This document shows, in pieces, positions 25,397-34,513 of a stretch of DNA of 64,000 nt; the first letter of the stretch is position 1; each line of letters begins with the position of its first letter. Below the pieces are notes generated by a model, which saw only the letters and a list, made by a program, of their open reading frames with translations, was not told the origin of the DNA and did not search any database. Origin of the DNA: Actinoplanes sp. SE50/110 (lineage in GTDB: Bacteria; Actinomycetota; Actinomycetes; Mycobacteriales; Micromonosporaceae); the NCBI RefSeq assembly GCF_900119315.1, contig NZ_LT827010.1, forward strand, positions 2,823,001 through 2,887,000, read 5' to 3'. The translations under genes were made by a program, and so were the position numbers.

Positions 25397-26062
25397 ATGG
25401 AACTTCACAACGCCGTCGCCCTCGTCACCGGAGCCAACCGCGGATTCGGCCGGCACCTCGCCGCCCAGCTGCTCGAACGCGGCGCCAAGGTGTACGCCGC
25501 CGCCCGTCGCCCGGAGAGTGTCGACCTGCCCGGGTCCATCCCGCTGCGCCTCGACGTCACCGACCCGACCTCGATCGCCGCCGCCGTCGCGGCCGCTCCC
25601 GACGTCACCCTGCTGATCAACAACGCCGGCGCGGCCAGCGGTCAGCCGCTGCTCGGTGGCGACCTGGACCTGGTCCGGGCCGAGATGGAGACCAACTACT
25701 TCGGGCCGCTGGCGGTGACCCGGGCGGTCGCGCCGGTGATCGAGGCGAACGGCGGGGGAGCGGTGCTCAACGTCCTGTCCGTGCTGTCCTGGCTGCACCC
25801 GGCGGGGCTCGGCTCCTACGCGGCGACCAAGGCGGCGGCCTGGGCGCTGACCAACGCCACCCGCGAGCAGCTGGCCCCGGCCGGGATCACGGTGACCGGA
25901 CTGCACGTCGGCTACATGGACACCGACATGGCCGCCGGCGTCCCGGCCGAGCAGAAGGCCGATCCGGCCGGGGTGGCGAAACTGGCGCTGGACGCGGTCG
26001 CCGCCGGGGCCCCGGAGGTCCTCGGCGACGACCTGACCCGCACCGTGAAAGCGTCCCTCTAA
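25397..26062 (+). CDS. short-chain dehydrogenase/reductase
   Basis: A classical SDR of 221 aa: TGANRGFG cofactor motif, NNAG, and the YAATK catalytic Tyr/Lys pair. The ATG is 7 nt from the -10 box, so the transcript is leaderless. It is divergent from its TetR regulator and overlaps the azoreductase 3' end by four bases. The substrate is unknown; regulation suggests an inducible response to a small molecule. Confidence 0.9.
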   Translation: MELHNAVALVTGANRGFGRHLAAQLLERGAKVYAAARRPESVDLPGSIPLRLDVTDPTSIAAAVAAAPDVTLLINNAGAASGQPLLGGDLDLVRAEMETNYFGPLAVTRAVAPVIEANGGGAVLNVLSVLSWLHPAGLGSYAATKAAAWALTNATREQLAPAGITVTGLHVGYMDTDMAAGVPAEQKADPAGVAKLALDAVAAGAPEVLGDDLTRTVKASL

Positions 26063-26676
26063 AGGAACAGCCTGCCCTGCTCCCGGGCCTCGGCGTGGGC
26101 AGCCTTGCGAGCGGTTCCGGCGTCGGCGGTCACCAGGTTGGGCCGGAAGTGGATCTCGGTCTGGTCGGTGACGCCGGCCCAGTGCAGCCAGTCGGCGAAA
26201 TACCGGGACTGGAAGTCGCTGCCGAAGGCGGGCGGTCGGTCCGGCCCGTACACCGCGCTGGTGTAGACCACCGCGGCCTTCTTGCCGCGCAGCAGGCCGG
26301 TGTAGCCCGCGGCCGGGTCGAAGCCGAACACCAGGCCGGGCTGGCTGACCACGTCGATGAACTGCTTGAGGATGTACGGCACGCCGGCGTTCCACATCGG
26401 CACGCTGAACAGGTAGCGGTCGGCCGCGTCGAACCGGTGGAACGCGGCGACCGCGGCGTCCCACGCCGGGCTCTGCGGCTGCTCGCCGGCGAAGACAGCC
26501 ATCTTGGCGGCCGCCGCGTCCGGCCCGAACTCGGGCAGGGTCCCGTCCCACAGGTTCCACTCCTCGATCTGCAGGCCGGGGTGGGCCTCGGCGGCCGCGG
26601 TCAGGAAGGTGGCCGCCAGGGCCAGGGATTCGGACTTCCCGCCGCGCGGGGAGGCGGCGATGTGCAGCAGCTTCAC
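26059..26676 (-). CDS. azoR: FMN-dependent NADH:quinone/azo reductase
   Basis: A flavodoxin-like AzoR: LLHIAASPRGGKSESLALA phosphate loop, FSVPMWNAGVPYILKQFID and the GLVFGF region typical of AzoR. 205 aa. GTG start with GAGGAGA. It is divergent from a MarR gene across two palindromes, a common arrangement for quinone or azo-compound induced reductases. Confidence 0.9.
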   Translation of the reverse strand: MKLLHIAASPRGGKSESLALAATFLTAAAEAHPGLQIEEWNLWDGTLPEFGPDAAAAKMAVFAGEQPQSPAWDAAVAAFHRFDAADRYLFSVPMWNAGVPYILKQFIDVVSQPGLVFGFDPAAGYTGLLRGKKAAVVYTSAVYGPDRPPAFGSDFQSRYFADWLHWAGVTDQTEIHFRPNLVTADAGTARKAAHAEAREQGRLFL

Positions 26677-26699
26677 GGTCTTCTCCTCGATGTCTCATA

Positions 26700-26715
26700 G
26701 TGCGTGCGCACGCAC
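26700..26715. promoter_or_regulatory. MarR operator 1
   Basis: Perfect 16-bp palindrome GTGCGTGCGCACGCAC, upstream of and adjacent to the azoR TATGAG element. Confidence 0.8.
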
Positions 26716-26729
26716 ATTTTTACGCCTGA

Positions 26730-26743
26730 TGCGTGCGCACGCA
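26730..26743. promoter_or_regulatory. MarR operator 2
   Basis: Perfect 14-bp palindrome TGCGTGCGCACGCA, centred 29 bp from operator 1. It lies where the -35 of the MarR promoter (TAGGCT at 26755-26760) would be. Confidence 0.8.
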
Positions 26744-26766
26744 CAAGATTTCGGTAGGCTGCGGTG

Positions 26767-27201
26767 ATGAGCGACACCGAAACCGCCGCCTGGGCCGCGC
26801 TGTTGCGGGTGCACGCGGCCGTGGTGCCGGTCCTCGACCGCACCCTGCAGAGCGCCTGTGGGCTGCCATTGACGTGGTACGACGTGCTGCTGGAGCTGCG
26901 TCACGCGCCGGACGGCCGGCTCAGCATGGGTGAGCTGGGGGAGCGGGCGGTGGTCAGCCGCACCCGGGTCAGCCGCGTGGTCGACCAGCTCGTCGCGGCC
27001 GGCCTGGCGACCCGGGAGACCAATCCGGACGATCGGCGCTCGGCGCACGCGGCGATCACCGACGCCGGCCGGCAGCGGCTGCGCGAGGCGGCACCGATCT
27101 ATCTGGACGGGATCCGGCGGCACTTCACCGGGCTGATGTCCACCGACGAGGCGCGCGTGGTGGCCCGGGCCCTGGACGGGGTGCTGCGGAAACAGGCGTG
27201 A
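26767..27201 (+). CDS. MarR family regulator
   Basis: A 144-residue winged helix with LTWYDVLLELRHAPDGRLSM, a recognition helix in SRTRVSRVVDQLVAAGL and the wing ETNPDDRRS. ATG at 26767 is 6 nt from TAGGCT, hence leaderless; GTG 26764 is the alternative. It is divergent from azoR and followed after about 30 bp by a permease gene. Confidence 0.9.
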   Translation: MSDTETAAWAALLRVHAAVVPVLDRTLQSACGLPLTWYDVLLELRHAPDGRLSMGELGERAVVSRTRVSRVVDQLVAAGLATRETNPDDRRSAHAAITDAGRQRLREAAPIYLDGIRRHFTGLMSTDEARVVARALDGVLRKQA

Positions 27202-27230
27202 AAAGCGCCACGGCGGGGTAACCGCGCGTC

Positions 27231-28610
27231 ATGTCGACCATCACCGATGCCGGCACCGGCCAGCTGATCGTCGCCGCGGTGCTCGGCATCGCGGCGGTCG
27301 TCCTGCTCATCGCCGGGGCCAAGTGGCATCCGTTCCTCGCCCTGATCGTCGGAACCGGCGTGCTCGGCCTGGTGGCCGGCGCCGACCCGGCCAAGATCGT
27401 CACCTCGTTCACCACCGGGCTGGGCAGCACGGTGGGCAGCGTGGGCGTGCTGATCGCGCTCGGCTCGATGATCGGGGCGCTGCTGACCGAGTCGGGTGGC
27501 GCCGACGGGATCGTGCACCGGCTCGTCACCGGGGTCTCCGGGACCGTCCTGCCCTGGGCGATGGCCGGGGTGGCGGCGCTCGTCGGGCTGCCGCTGTTCT
27601 TCGAGATCGGTGTCGTGCTGCTGGTGCCGATCGTGCTGCTGGTGGCCCGGCGGACCGACGTGGGGCTGCTGCGGATCGGGATTCCGGCGCTGGCCGGGCT
27701 CTCCGTGCTGCACGGACTGGTGCCGCCGCATCCCGGGCCGCTGGTGGCGATCGACAGCCTGCACGCCGACCTGGGGCTGACCCTGATCTTCGGGCTGATC
27801 TGCGCGATTCCCACGGTGATCGTCGCCGGCCCGCTCTTCGGCAACCTCATCGCGGCGCGCGTGCCCGTCGACGTACCGCGCCGTCCTGACGTTGATCTTG
27901 ATGCTGACGGTGCCGCGGAGCGGGAACCGGAAGCCGTGCGGCGCAACCCCGGATTCTGGCCGGCGGTGCTGACCGTACTGTTGCCGGTGGTGCTGATGCT
28001 CGCGCGGGCGGTCGCGGAACTCACCCTGCCCGACGACAACAGCGTCCGGAAGGTCCTCGACGTGCTGGGGACACCGATCGTGGCGCTGCTCTTCGGGGTG
28101 CTGCTGGCGATGTGGAGCCTCGGTCACCGGGCCGGCTTCGACCGCCGGGAGACCTCCGGGATCGTCGGCGGCGCGCTGCCCCCGATCGCCGGCATCCTGC
28201 TGATCGTGGCCGCCGGCGGCGGCTTCAAGCAGGTGCTGGTCGACAGCGGCGTGGGCCGGGTGATCGCCGACGCGGCCAAGGACGCGAGCATCAACGCGCT
28301 GCTGCTCGGCTTCCTCGTCGCGGTCGGGATCCGGGTCGCGACCGGCTCGGCGACCGTCGCCACGATCACCGCGGCCGGGATCGTCACGCCGCTGGCGGCC
28401 ACCCTGGACCGGCCGACGCTGTCGCTGCTGGTGCTCGCGATCGGCTGCGGCTCGCTGTTCTTCTCGCACGTCAACGACGCCGGCTTCTGGCTGGTCAAAG
28501 AATACTTCGGGATGACCGTCGGGCAGACCGTCAAGACCTGGTCGGTGATGGAGACGATCATCTCGGTGGTCGGCTTCGGCTGCGTGATGCTGCTCAGCCT
28601 GGTGGTCTAG
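27231..28610 (+). CDS. gluconate:H+ symporter (GntP family)
   Basis: A 459-residue permease with about 12-14 helices. Signatures are GLPLFFEIGVVLLVPIVLLV, LSVLHGLVPPHPGPL and GCGSLFFSHVNDAGFWLVKE. It likely imports gluconate or a related sugar acid. No kinase or GntR gene is adjacent. A hydrophilic loop at about residues 210-245 separates the halves. Confidence 0.9.
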   Translation: MSTITDAGTGQLIVAAVLGIAAVVLLIAGAKWHPFLALIVGTGVLGLVAGADPAKIVTSFTTGLGSTVGSVGVLIALGSMIGALLTESGGADGIVHRLVTGVSGTVLPWAMAGVAALVGLPLFFEIGVVLLVPIVLLVARRTDVGLLRIGIPALAGLSVLHGLVPPHPGPLVAIDSLHADLGLTLIFGLICAIPTVIVAGPLFGNLIAARVPVDVPRRPDVDLDADGAAEREPEAVRRNPGFWPAVLTVLLPVVLMLARAVAELTLPDDNSVRKVLDVLGTPIVALLFGVLLAMWSLGHRAGFDRRETSGIVGGALPPIAGILLIVAAGGGFKQVLVDSGVGRVIADAAKDASINALLLGFLVAVGIRVATGSATVATITAAGIVTPLAATLDRPTLSLLVLAIGCGSLFFSHVNDAGFWLVKEYFGMTVGQTVKTWSVMETIISVVGFGCVMLLSLVV

Positions 28611-28613
28611 CGG

Positions 28614-29045
28614 CTAACCGCAGGTGCCGTCGATCTTCTGGCCGACGGTGCTGAACTCGCCGTTCAGGAACGCCTTCGGGTCGTCCGACCGGCTCCCCCT
28701 GGTCAGCGCCGCGGCCACCTCGTCCACCGCGGCGCGCTGGGCGGCGTCGTCCGACTTCGCCCCGGCCGCGTGCACCTGGGTGGCCATGTCGCCGAAGGTC
28801 TTCTGCAGGCCCTCGGTGGCGGTGTCGTCGCTGCCGGCGGCGAATCCGGCCAGCTTGACCGCGCCGTCGGTGAGGATCTTGTAGACCGCGGTGCAGACAT
28901 ACTTCGGCTGGCCGGCCGACGCGGACGGGACCGGCGCGACGCTGAACGGCGCCGGCATCGAGGCGGGATTGACCTTCACCTCGCACCCGGCGGCCAGGGC
29001 CAGCGTGGCGATCAGGGCGACGGGTACGGCGATCCGCACGGGCAT
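28614..29045 (-). CDS. putative lipoprotein
   Basis: 143 residues with a lipobox (ALAAGC, Cys21) after a short hydrophobic signal. The rest is helical with two further Cys ([11 protein letters not shown] and the C-terminal GTCG) that could form a disulfide. ATG has GGGG directly upstream. It converges on the permease with a 3-bp gap. The function is unknown. Confidence 0.75.
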   Translation of the reverse strand: MPVRIAVPVALIATLALAAGCEVKVNPASMPAPFSVAPVPSASAGQPKYVCTAVYKILTDGAVKLAGFAAGSDDTATEGLQKTFGDMATQVHAAGAKSDDAAQRAAVDEVAAALTRGSRSDDPKAFLNGEFSTVGQKIDGTCG

Positions 29046-29078
29046 TCCCCTTTCTCGACTCCAGTACGCGGCAGCATA

Positions 29079-30920
29079 ATGCGCCGCGACACCTTTTGCG
29101 CGGTAGGGAAGTTAGCTACGAACGTGGCGAAATTCCCGAAAAATGCCTTCATAGTCGGTACGACGGTGGTAGTACTGGCTGCCGGTGGCACCGCGTTCGC
29201 CGACCTCGTCTCGCCCAGCCCGGTCACCTCCCCGTCGTTCAACGGCTCGGTCTACGCCGTCGCCTACCGCGGCAGCACGGTATACGTCGGCGGCAACTTC
29301 ACCCGCGCCATCGTCGGCGGCCGCACCGTGCCGCGCACCCGGCTGGCCGCCTTCGACTCCCGGACCGGGGCGCTGCTCGACTGGAAACCCGGCGCCGACG
29401 CCACCGTGCGCGCCCTCGCCGTGGACAGCGACACGGTCTACGCCGCCGGCGACTTCGACCAGATCAACGGCGTGAAGCGGGACGCGATCGCCGGACTCGG
29501 CGCCACCGACGGCGCGCTCACCCCGATGCGGCACACCGTCCTCGGCCAGCCCGCCGCGCTCGCCGCCGGACACGGCAAGGTCTACCTCGGCGGCCGGATC
29601 ACCGCGGTCGACGGAGTTCCGCGGGCCAACCTGGCCGCCTTCGACACCGGCACCGGGGCCCTCGACCCCTGGGCGCCGACCACCGACGACACCGTGCGCG
29701 CGATCGCGGCCGCCGCCGACCGCATCTACCTCGGCGGCAGCTTCCACCGGACCGACGGCGCCCGATACACCCTGCGGCTCAGCGCGGTCGACCCGGTCAC
29801 CGGAGTCCTCGACCCGACCTTCCTGCCCAAGCCGGTCTCCCAGGTGTTCGCGCTCGCCGCGGCCGCCGACGGGGTGTACGCGGCACTCGGCGGGCAGGGC
29901 GGGCGGGCGGTGTCGTACACCCGGACCGGGGCCACCCGGTGGACCCGGGTCTTCGACGGCGACGCCCAGGCGATCACCGTGCTCGGCGGCACCGTCTACG
30001 TCGGCGGCCACTTCGACAAGGCCTGCACCACCACCAACAACGGGGCCAAGGGCAGCTGCACCGACGGCTCGGTGCCGCGCGGCAAACTCGCCGCCGTCGA
30101 CCCGCAGGGCAACCTGCTCGACTGGGCGCCGCAGGCCAACGGCGTCGCCGGCACCCGGTCGATGGCCGCCAACCCGGAGATCAGCTCGGTCAGCGCGGTC
30201 GGCGACTTCACCACCGTGGGCGGGCTGCCCCGTAAGCGGTACGCCGAGTTCGGGGCGATCGGGCCGCGACTCGAGGACGCGCCGGCCACCGCGGACTACG
30301 TGGCGTCGTACAACTTCGACTCGACCGTCGCCGACGGCACCTACGACGACGGGTCCGGCCACGGCCACCTGCTGCGCGCCGTCACCCGCCACGGCGGCAC
30401 GACGACCGCCGTGCCGCACGGCAACGGCCAGGCGCTGCGCTTCCCGGCCCGATGCACCGGACCCACCTGCCCGCGCCTCGTCCTGGAAACCGCCTCCGGA
30501 CCCGACCTCAACCCGGGAACCCGGCCCATCCGCTACGGCGCCGGCGTGCAACTCGCCCCGGCCGAGACCTCCAGCGGCGAGAACATCCTGCAGAAGGGCT
30601 ACTCCACCGGCGGCGGCCAGTACAAGCTGCAGGTCGACGGCATCTCCGGCAAACCCAGCTGCGGCCTCGGCGACCAGGTCGTCTACCTCGCCCGCAGCCG
30701 GGTCTCGATCGCCGACGGCGGCTGGCACAGCCTGGAGTGCCGGCGCACCGGCCCCACCCTGTCCCTGCTCGTCGACGACGTGCTGCAGGCCAGCGTCGCC
30801 GTCCCGCCCACCGTCGCGGTCGACACCACCTCCCCGCTCACCGTCGGCGGCAAAGGCGCCGGCCCGAACAACGACCAGTTCAACGGAACACTGGATGACG
30901 TCTGGGTGCACATCGGGTAG
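29079..30920 (+). CDS. secreted beta-propeller (delta-60/DUF5122) and LamG-domain protein
   Basis: 613 residues. A signal segment ([19 protein letters not shown]) is followed by six or more repeats of the type [18 protein letters not shown] that form a beta-propeller to about residue 390. A C-terminal LamG-like jelly roll ([40 protein letters not shown] strands) follows. Two Cys pairs suggest extracytoplasmic disulfides. ATG at 29079 is the longest reasonable start; GTG at 29124 begins nearer the signal. Probably a cell-surface or matrix protein with carbohydrate or protein binding. Confidence 0.8.
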   Translation: MRRDTFCAVGKLATNVAKFPKNAFIVGTTVVVLAAGGTAFADLVSPSPVTSPSFNGSVYAVAYRGSTVYVGGNFTRAIVGGRTVPRTRLAAFDSRTGALLDWKPGADATVRALAVDSDTVYAAGDFDQINGVKRDAIAGLGATDGALTPMRHTVLGQPAALAAGHGKVYLGGRITAVDGVPRANLAAFDTGTGALDPWAPTTDDTVRAIAAAADRIYLGGSFHRTDGARYTLRLSAVDPVTGVLDPTFLPKPVSQVFALAAAADGVYAALGGQGGRAVSYTRTGATRWTRVFDGDAQAITVLGGTVYVGGHFDKACTTTNNGAKGSCTDGSVPRGKLAAVDPQGNLLDWAPQANGVAGTRSMAANPEISSVSAVGDFTTVGGLPRKRYAEFGAIGPRLEDAPATADYVASYNFDSTVADGTYDDGSGHGHLLRAVTRHGGTTTAVPHGNGQALRFPARCTGPTCPRLVLETASGPDLNPGTRPIRYGAGVQLAPAETSSGENILQKGYSTGGGQYKLQVDGISGKPSCGLGDQVVYLARSRVSIADGGWHSLECRRTGPTLSLLVDDVLQASVAVPPTVAVDTTSPLTVGGKGAGPNNDQFNGTLDDVWVHIG

Positions 30921-30925
30921 GTGTC

Positions 30926-30943
30926 GTACCGGTCCGGTACCTT
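30926..30943. promoter_or_regulatory. palindrome overlapping a leaderless promoter
   Basis: GTACCGG-T-CCGGTAC (30926-30940) overlaps TACCTT (30938-30943), which is 6 nt before the ATG of the DUF4241 gene. It may be an operator. Confidence 0.5.
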
Positions 30944-30949
30944 GCCCGC

Positions 30950-31579
30950 ATGTCTGATCTCGACCGACTCCTCGAGGCCGGTTCCCGCCACGTTCAGGAC
31001 GACGTGACCTACGTCGTCGAGCCGCACCCGGCCGGCAGCCTGGTCCTGCCGACCGGGCAGCTGGCCGCCTTCGACCCGGGCGTCACCGACGAGGACGAGG
31101 AGCCGTTCACGGTCCCCGTCACCCCCGGGACCCACCCGGTCACCGCCTGGGTCGCGATCCTGGAGAAAGAGGGCCGCGAGTGGCAGCGGCGGGTGGCGGC
31201 GCTGCAGGTCACCGTGCGACCGGGCGTGGTCATGTCGTGGGAGCTGGCTCTGGTCGCCAGCGACGAGCCGGCGGATCTCGCGCCCGGCGAGTTCTTCGGC
31301 TACGGCGTCGAGACCGGGGCCGGCGGCTTCGCCGACCTCAGCGTCTCGCGGATCCTGGCCGGGTGGGACACCGAGGAGTTCGAGGAGACCTTCGACCCCG
31401 ACGAGTTCCCGGAGGAGCCGATCCCGGGCCACTTCGACCACGTGATCGACCCGGACACCGGAGCCAACCTGATCATGGCGGAGTCGGGGTGGGGAGACGG
31501 GTTCTATCCGACCTACGTCGGGCGGACCGCGGACGGCGAGGTGGCCTGCTTCGTGACCGACTTCCTGGTGGTGCCCTGA
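30950..31579 (+). CDS. DUF4241 domain protein
   Basis: 209 residues matching the DUF4241 pattern: PAGSLVLPTGQLAAFDPG near the start, the GEFFGYGVETGAGGFAD block, and ANLIMAESGWGDGFYPTYVG near the end. The family is soluble and uncharacterised, and often lies near toxin-immunity genes. No toxin partner is visible here. Confidence 0.8.
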   Translation: MSDLDRLLEAGSRHVQDDVTYVVEPHPAGSLVLPTGQLAAFDPGVTDEDEEPFTVPVTPGTHPVTAWVAILEKEGREWQRRVAALQVTVRPGVVMSWELALVASDEPADLAPGEFFGYGVETGAGGFADLSVSRILAGWDTEEFEETFDPDEFPEEPIPGHFDHVIDPDTGANLIMAESGWGDGFYPTYVGRTADGEVACFVTDFLVVP

Positions 31580-31696
31580 GCGGTGCCCCGGTGCGGTATC
31601 GCCGCATCGGCTCGGCCCACTGATGCAGGCCTCTGCGCACCGCAGGAGCCGACAGCGCCGCGACCGTCGGGAATGGACAGTCCGGTGGCCGACACC

Positions 31697-31720
31697 TAGG
31701 CTCGCAAACATGTCTTTGCG
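31697..31720. promoter_or_regulatory. leaderless promoter and start-codon palindrome of the ArsR-like gene
   Basis: TAGGCT (31697-31702) is 7 nt before ATG 31710. CGCAAA (31703-31708) and TTTGCG (31715-31720) flank the start codon as an inverted repeat, suggesting autoregulation. Confidence 0.55.
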
Positions 31721-32252
31721 GGTTGGTGGGAAGCAGGATCAGGTGACGCTGCGCGCTGTCGCTCACCCGGCCCGACTGCACATCCTGTCGCTGCTCACCG
31801 GTGCACCGATGACGGCCGCCGAGGTGGCCCGCGAGCTGGGGATGAACAGCGCCAATGCCGCCTATCACCTGCGCACGCTGTACACCGCCGGGGTCATCGA
31901 GCTGGCCGGTGCGGAGCGCATTCGCGGTGGCCTGGCCAAGCGGTACCGGTACGACGCCACCCTTCATGCGGCCCGCGCGTCTGCCGGCGGTGGCGCGCCG
32001 GAGCCGGACCGGGCCGTCTACGCCGCGATCTCCGGCGAGCTGGGACGCCGTGCGCAGCATGCCGAGCCCGGTGGTGTCAACGCCCTCGCCGACGCCGAGC
32101 TGTGGGTCGATCCGCGGGTGTGGCGTGCCGCTCGGGACCGGATCAATGAGGTCGTCCGCGGCCTCCATGAGGCGGCGCAGAAACCCCGCACTCCGGGAGC
32201 GCTACGCACGAGCACCACGGTCGCGCTGTTCACCATGAAGGCGACGGCGTGA
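31710..32252 (+). CDS. ArsR-like winged-helix regulator of the MFS gene
   Basis: 180 residues: LRAVAHPARLHILSLLTG, MTAAEVARELGMNSANAAYH and a wing, typical of the ArsR/helix-turn-helix-20 group, then a C-terminal helical sensor. Its stop overlaps the MFS start (GTGA), so the two form an operon. No CxC metal site is present, so a small-molecule ligand is more likely than a metal. Confidence 0.85.
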   Translation: MSLRVGGKQDQVTLRAVAHPARLHILSLLTGAPMTAAEVARELGMNSANAAYHLRTLYTAGVIELAGAERIRGGLAKRYRYDATLHAARASAGGGAPEPDRAVYAAISGELGRRAQHAEPGGVNALADAELWVDPRVWRAARDRINEVVRGLHEAAQKPRTPGALRTSTTVALFTMKATA

Positions 32253-33541
32253 GAGTCCACGGCCCTCTTGCACACGCACCGTTCCGATTCCTGCTGTCCG
32301 GCCGGTTGGTCAGCTCCCTCGGTAACGCCATGGCTCCCATCGCGTTGGCGTTCGCCGTCCTCGACCTGACCGATTCCCCCGGCGCGCTCGGCTTGGTGAT
32401 CGGGTCCCGCACCATCGCCAACGTCGTCTTCCTGCTTTTCGGCGGAGTGCTCGCCGACCGCCTGCCGCGGCACCTGGTGATGGTCGGCACCAGCGTCGCC
32501 GCGGGGGTCACCCAGGCGGCGATCGCCGCGACGCTCTCGACCGGCACCGCCACCCTGACCGTCCTGACGACACTCAGTGCGTTGAACGGCGTGTTCAGCG
32601 CGCTCGCGATGCCGGCATCGGCAGCGCTGCTACCGCAAACCGTGCCCGCCGAGGAACGTCAGCAGGCGAATGCCTGGAGCCGGTTGTTCCTCAACGGCGT
32701 GGCCATCGTCGGGGCGGCGGCCGGTGGGGTGTTGGTGGCCGCGGTCGGGCCCAGCTGGGGTATCGCCTGCGACGCCGCCACCTTCTTCCTCGCGGCTCTG
32801 CTGTTCGTGTTCGTCAGGACGATGCCGACCGAACCGATCGGCGCTCACCCCCTACCGGACCCGCCGGAAACCGGCGTCGTCCCACCTGACGAGGCTCCCG
32901 GTGGCGGAGGCATCGTCACCGATCTGCGGACCGGGTGGGCGGAATTCAGCTCGCGAACCTGGCTGTGGGTCGTGGTGGCCGGATTCGCGCTGATCAACGC
33001 CTGTATCGGCGGACTCACCACGCTGGGGCCCGTCGTCGCGAACACCACCTTCGGCCGCGCGACCTGGGGTTTCGTGCTGGCCGCGGAGACCGTCGGGATG
33101 ATTGTCGGTGGCCTCGTCGCCCTGCGACTGCGGGTCAGCCGCCTTCTGCTGTTCGGCGTCGTCTGCGCGGCCTTCCAACTACTCCCGCTGTTGACCCTCG
33201 GCCTCGCGCCGCGGCCGGGCTTCCTGCTCGGCGCCGCATTCATCGCCGGTGTGGGGGTGGAGCAGTTCGGCATCGCCTGGGAGACCACCATGCAGGAACA
33301 CGTACCCGCCGAGAGACTGGCGCGTGTCTATTCCTACGACATGCTCGGCTCGTTCATCGCCATTCCGATCGGCCAGCTGCTCGCGGGGCCGATCGCCCAA
33401 GCCGTCGGTGTCCGGCGCACGCTGGTCGGTGCGGCCCTGCTCATCGCCGTCGCCGTGGTCGGCATGCTCTGCAGCCGGGACGTCCGACACCTGCGCCACC
33501 GCCTCGGATCACCGGCGGACGCCCAGCCGATCGAGGCCTGA
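32249..33541 (+). CDS. MFS transporter (DHA3/enterobactin-exporter type)
   Basis: 430 residues, about 12 helices; FRFLLSGRLVSSLGNAMAPI starts helix 1 and GGVLADRLPRHLVM is the loop 2-3 motif, followed by MPASAALLPQTVPAEERQQAN, typical of DHA3-like exporters. GTG at 32249 is coupled to the upstream regulator. Probably exports a drug or siderophore-like compound. Confidence 0.88.
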   Translation: MRVHGPLAHAPFRFLLSGRLVSSLGNAMAPIALAFAVLDLTDSPGALGLVIGSRTIANVVFLLFGGVLADRLPRHLVMVGTSVAAGVTQAAIAATLSTGTATLTVLTTLSALNGVFSALAMPASAALLPQTVPAEERQQANAWSRLFLNGVAIVGAAAGGVLVAAVGPSWGIACDAATFFLAALLFVFVRTMPTEPIGAHPLPDPPETGVVPPDEAPGGGGIVTDLRTGWAEFSSRTWLWVVVAGFALINACIGGLTTLGPVVANTTFGRATWGFVLAAETVGMIVGGLVALRLRVSRLLLFGVVCAAFQLLPLLTLGLAPRPGFLLGAAFIAGVGVEQFGIAWETTMQEHVPAERLARVYSYDMLGSFIAIPIGQLLAGPIAQAVGVRRTLVGAALLIAVAVVGMLCSRDVRHLRHRLGSPADAQPIEA

Positions 33542-33895
33542 GCAGGCGACCCGTGGTGCACCGTCCTCGGCCGGAGGCGGGCGCTGACCGGGCCGGCCAC
33601 GTGCCGCAACTGCGGTGATGCACCGTCCTCATTCGGGGGTGGGACTCGACCCGGCCACCACCTACGCCGGTCCCGCCGAGCCGCCGATGTGGATGAGACC
33701 GGCGCGGTGGCGCGTGCCGTGGGATGGGGCGCGGCTTGCGATCGGGGGCGGCACGGGATGGGGCGCGGCCTGCGATGGGCGCGGCGGGGATGGGGCACGG
33801 CCTGCGATGGGCGCGGCGGGGATGGGGCGCGGCGGGTGGGCTTACGGCGTACATCCGCGGGGTTGACGGTGACGTGGGGTTGCCCTGCGGTGCGG
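33542..33895. repeat. 354-bp intergenic region with 32-bp tandem repeats
   Basis: At about 33720-33840 two and a half copies of a 32-bp G+C-rich unit (begins GGGATGGGGCGCGGCCTGCG) lie downstream of both flanking convergent genes. No convincing gene is present. Confidence 0.7.
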
Positions 33896-34447
33896 TCAGG
33901 CGGTGTGGTCGGGGAAGGTGCTGAGCAGCGAGGTCATCCACGGTTGTGGGGGGACGGCGCCGGGGCCCAGGATGCGCATCGTGCCGAGCACGGTGATCAG
34001 CATGCCCATGGCGAAGAAGTCGCGGGCCTCCTCCGGGGTGGCGCCGGTGAGGTCGCGGACGGTTTGGTACATGTTGCCGTAACAGGCTCGGACGGCGTCG
34101 CCGACGACCGGGTCGGCGCTGGCGGCGAAGCCGTGCAGGAGGACGGCGAGGAGTTCGCGCTCGGCGAGCAGGTCGGTGTAGGCGCTGCCCAGGCTGGCCA
34201 GAGTCGGCTCCCGGTCGGCGGCCGCCCGCCATGTCGCCTCGATGCGCTGGCCGGCGTAGCGGACCGTGGCCAGGAACAGCTCCTGCTTCGAGCCGAAGAT
34301 GCGGATCACGTACGGCTGTGACACGCCCGACAGGCGGGCCACCTCGTCGGTGGACGTGCCGACATATCCGCCCTGGGCGAAGGCCTGCAGGGCGGCGGCG
34401 ACGATCTGCTCCTGGCGTTCCGCGGCGGTGAGACGGATCCGAGACAC
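33896..34447 (-). CDS. TetR family regulator of the divergent MFS gene
   Basis: 183 residues with the TetR helix-turn-helix (ALQAFAQGGYVGTSTDEVAR, VSQPYVIRIFGSKQELF). GTG start at 34447. It is divergent from a DHA2 exporter with a GTTATC/GATAAC palindrome between them. Confidence 0.9.
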   Translation of the reverse strand: MSRIRLTAAERQEQIVAAALQAFAQGGYVGTSTDEVARLSGVSQPYVIRIFGSKQELFLATVRYAGQRIEATWRAAADREPTLASLGSAYTDLLAERELLAVLLHGFAASADPVVGDAVRACYGNMYQTVRDLTGATPEEARDFFAMGMLITVLGTMRILGPGAVPPQPWMTSLLSTFPDHTA

Positions 34448-34455
34448 GTTGACAG

Positions 34456-34497
34456 GTTATCAGTTGATGCTTACGGTCTTAGTTATCAGCGGATAAC
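34456..34497. promoter_or_regulatory. TetR operator pair
   Basis: A perfect site GTTATC-AGCG-GATAAC (34482-34497) and a degenerate copy GTTATC-AGTT-GATGCT (34456-34471) lie 26 bp apart between the divergent genes. Confidence 0.75.
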
Positions 34498-34513
34498 AAC
34501 TTAGGGGTACGTC

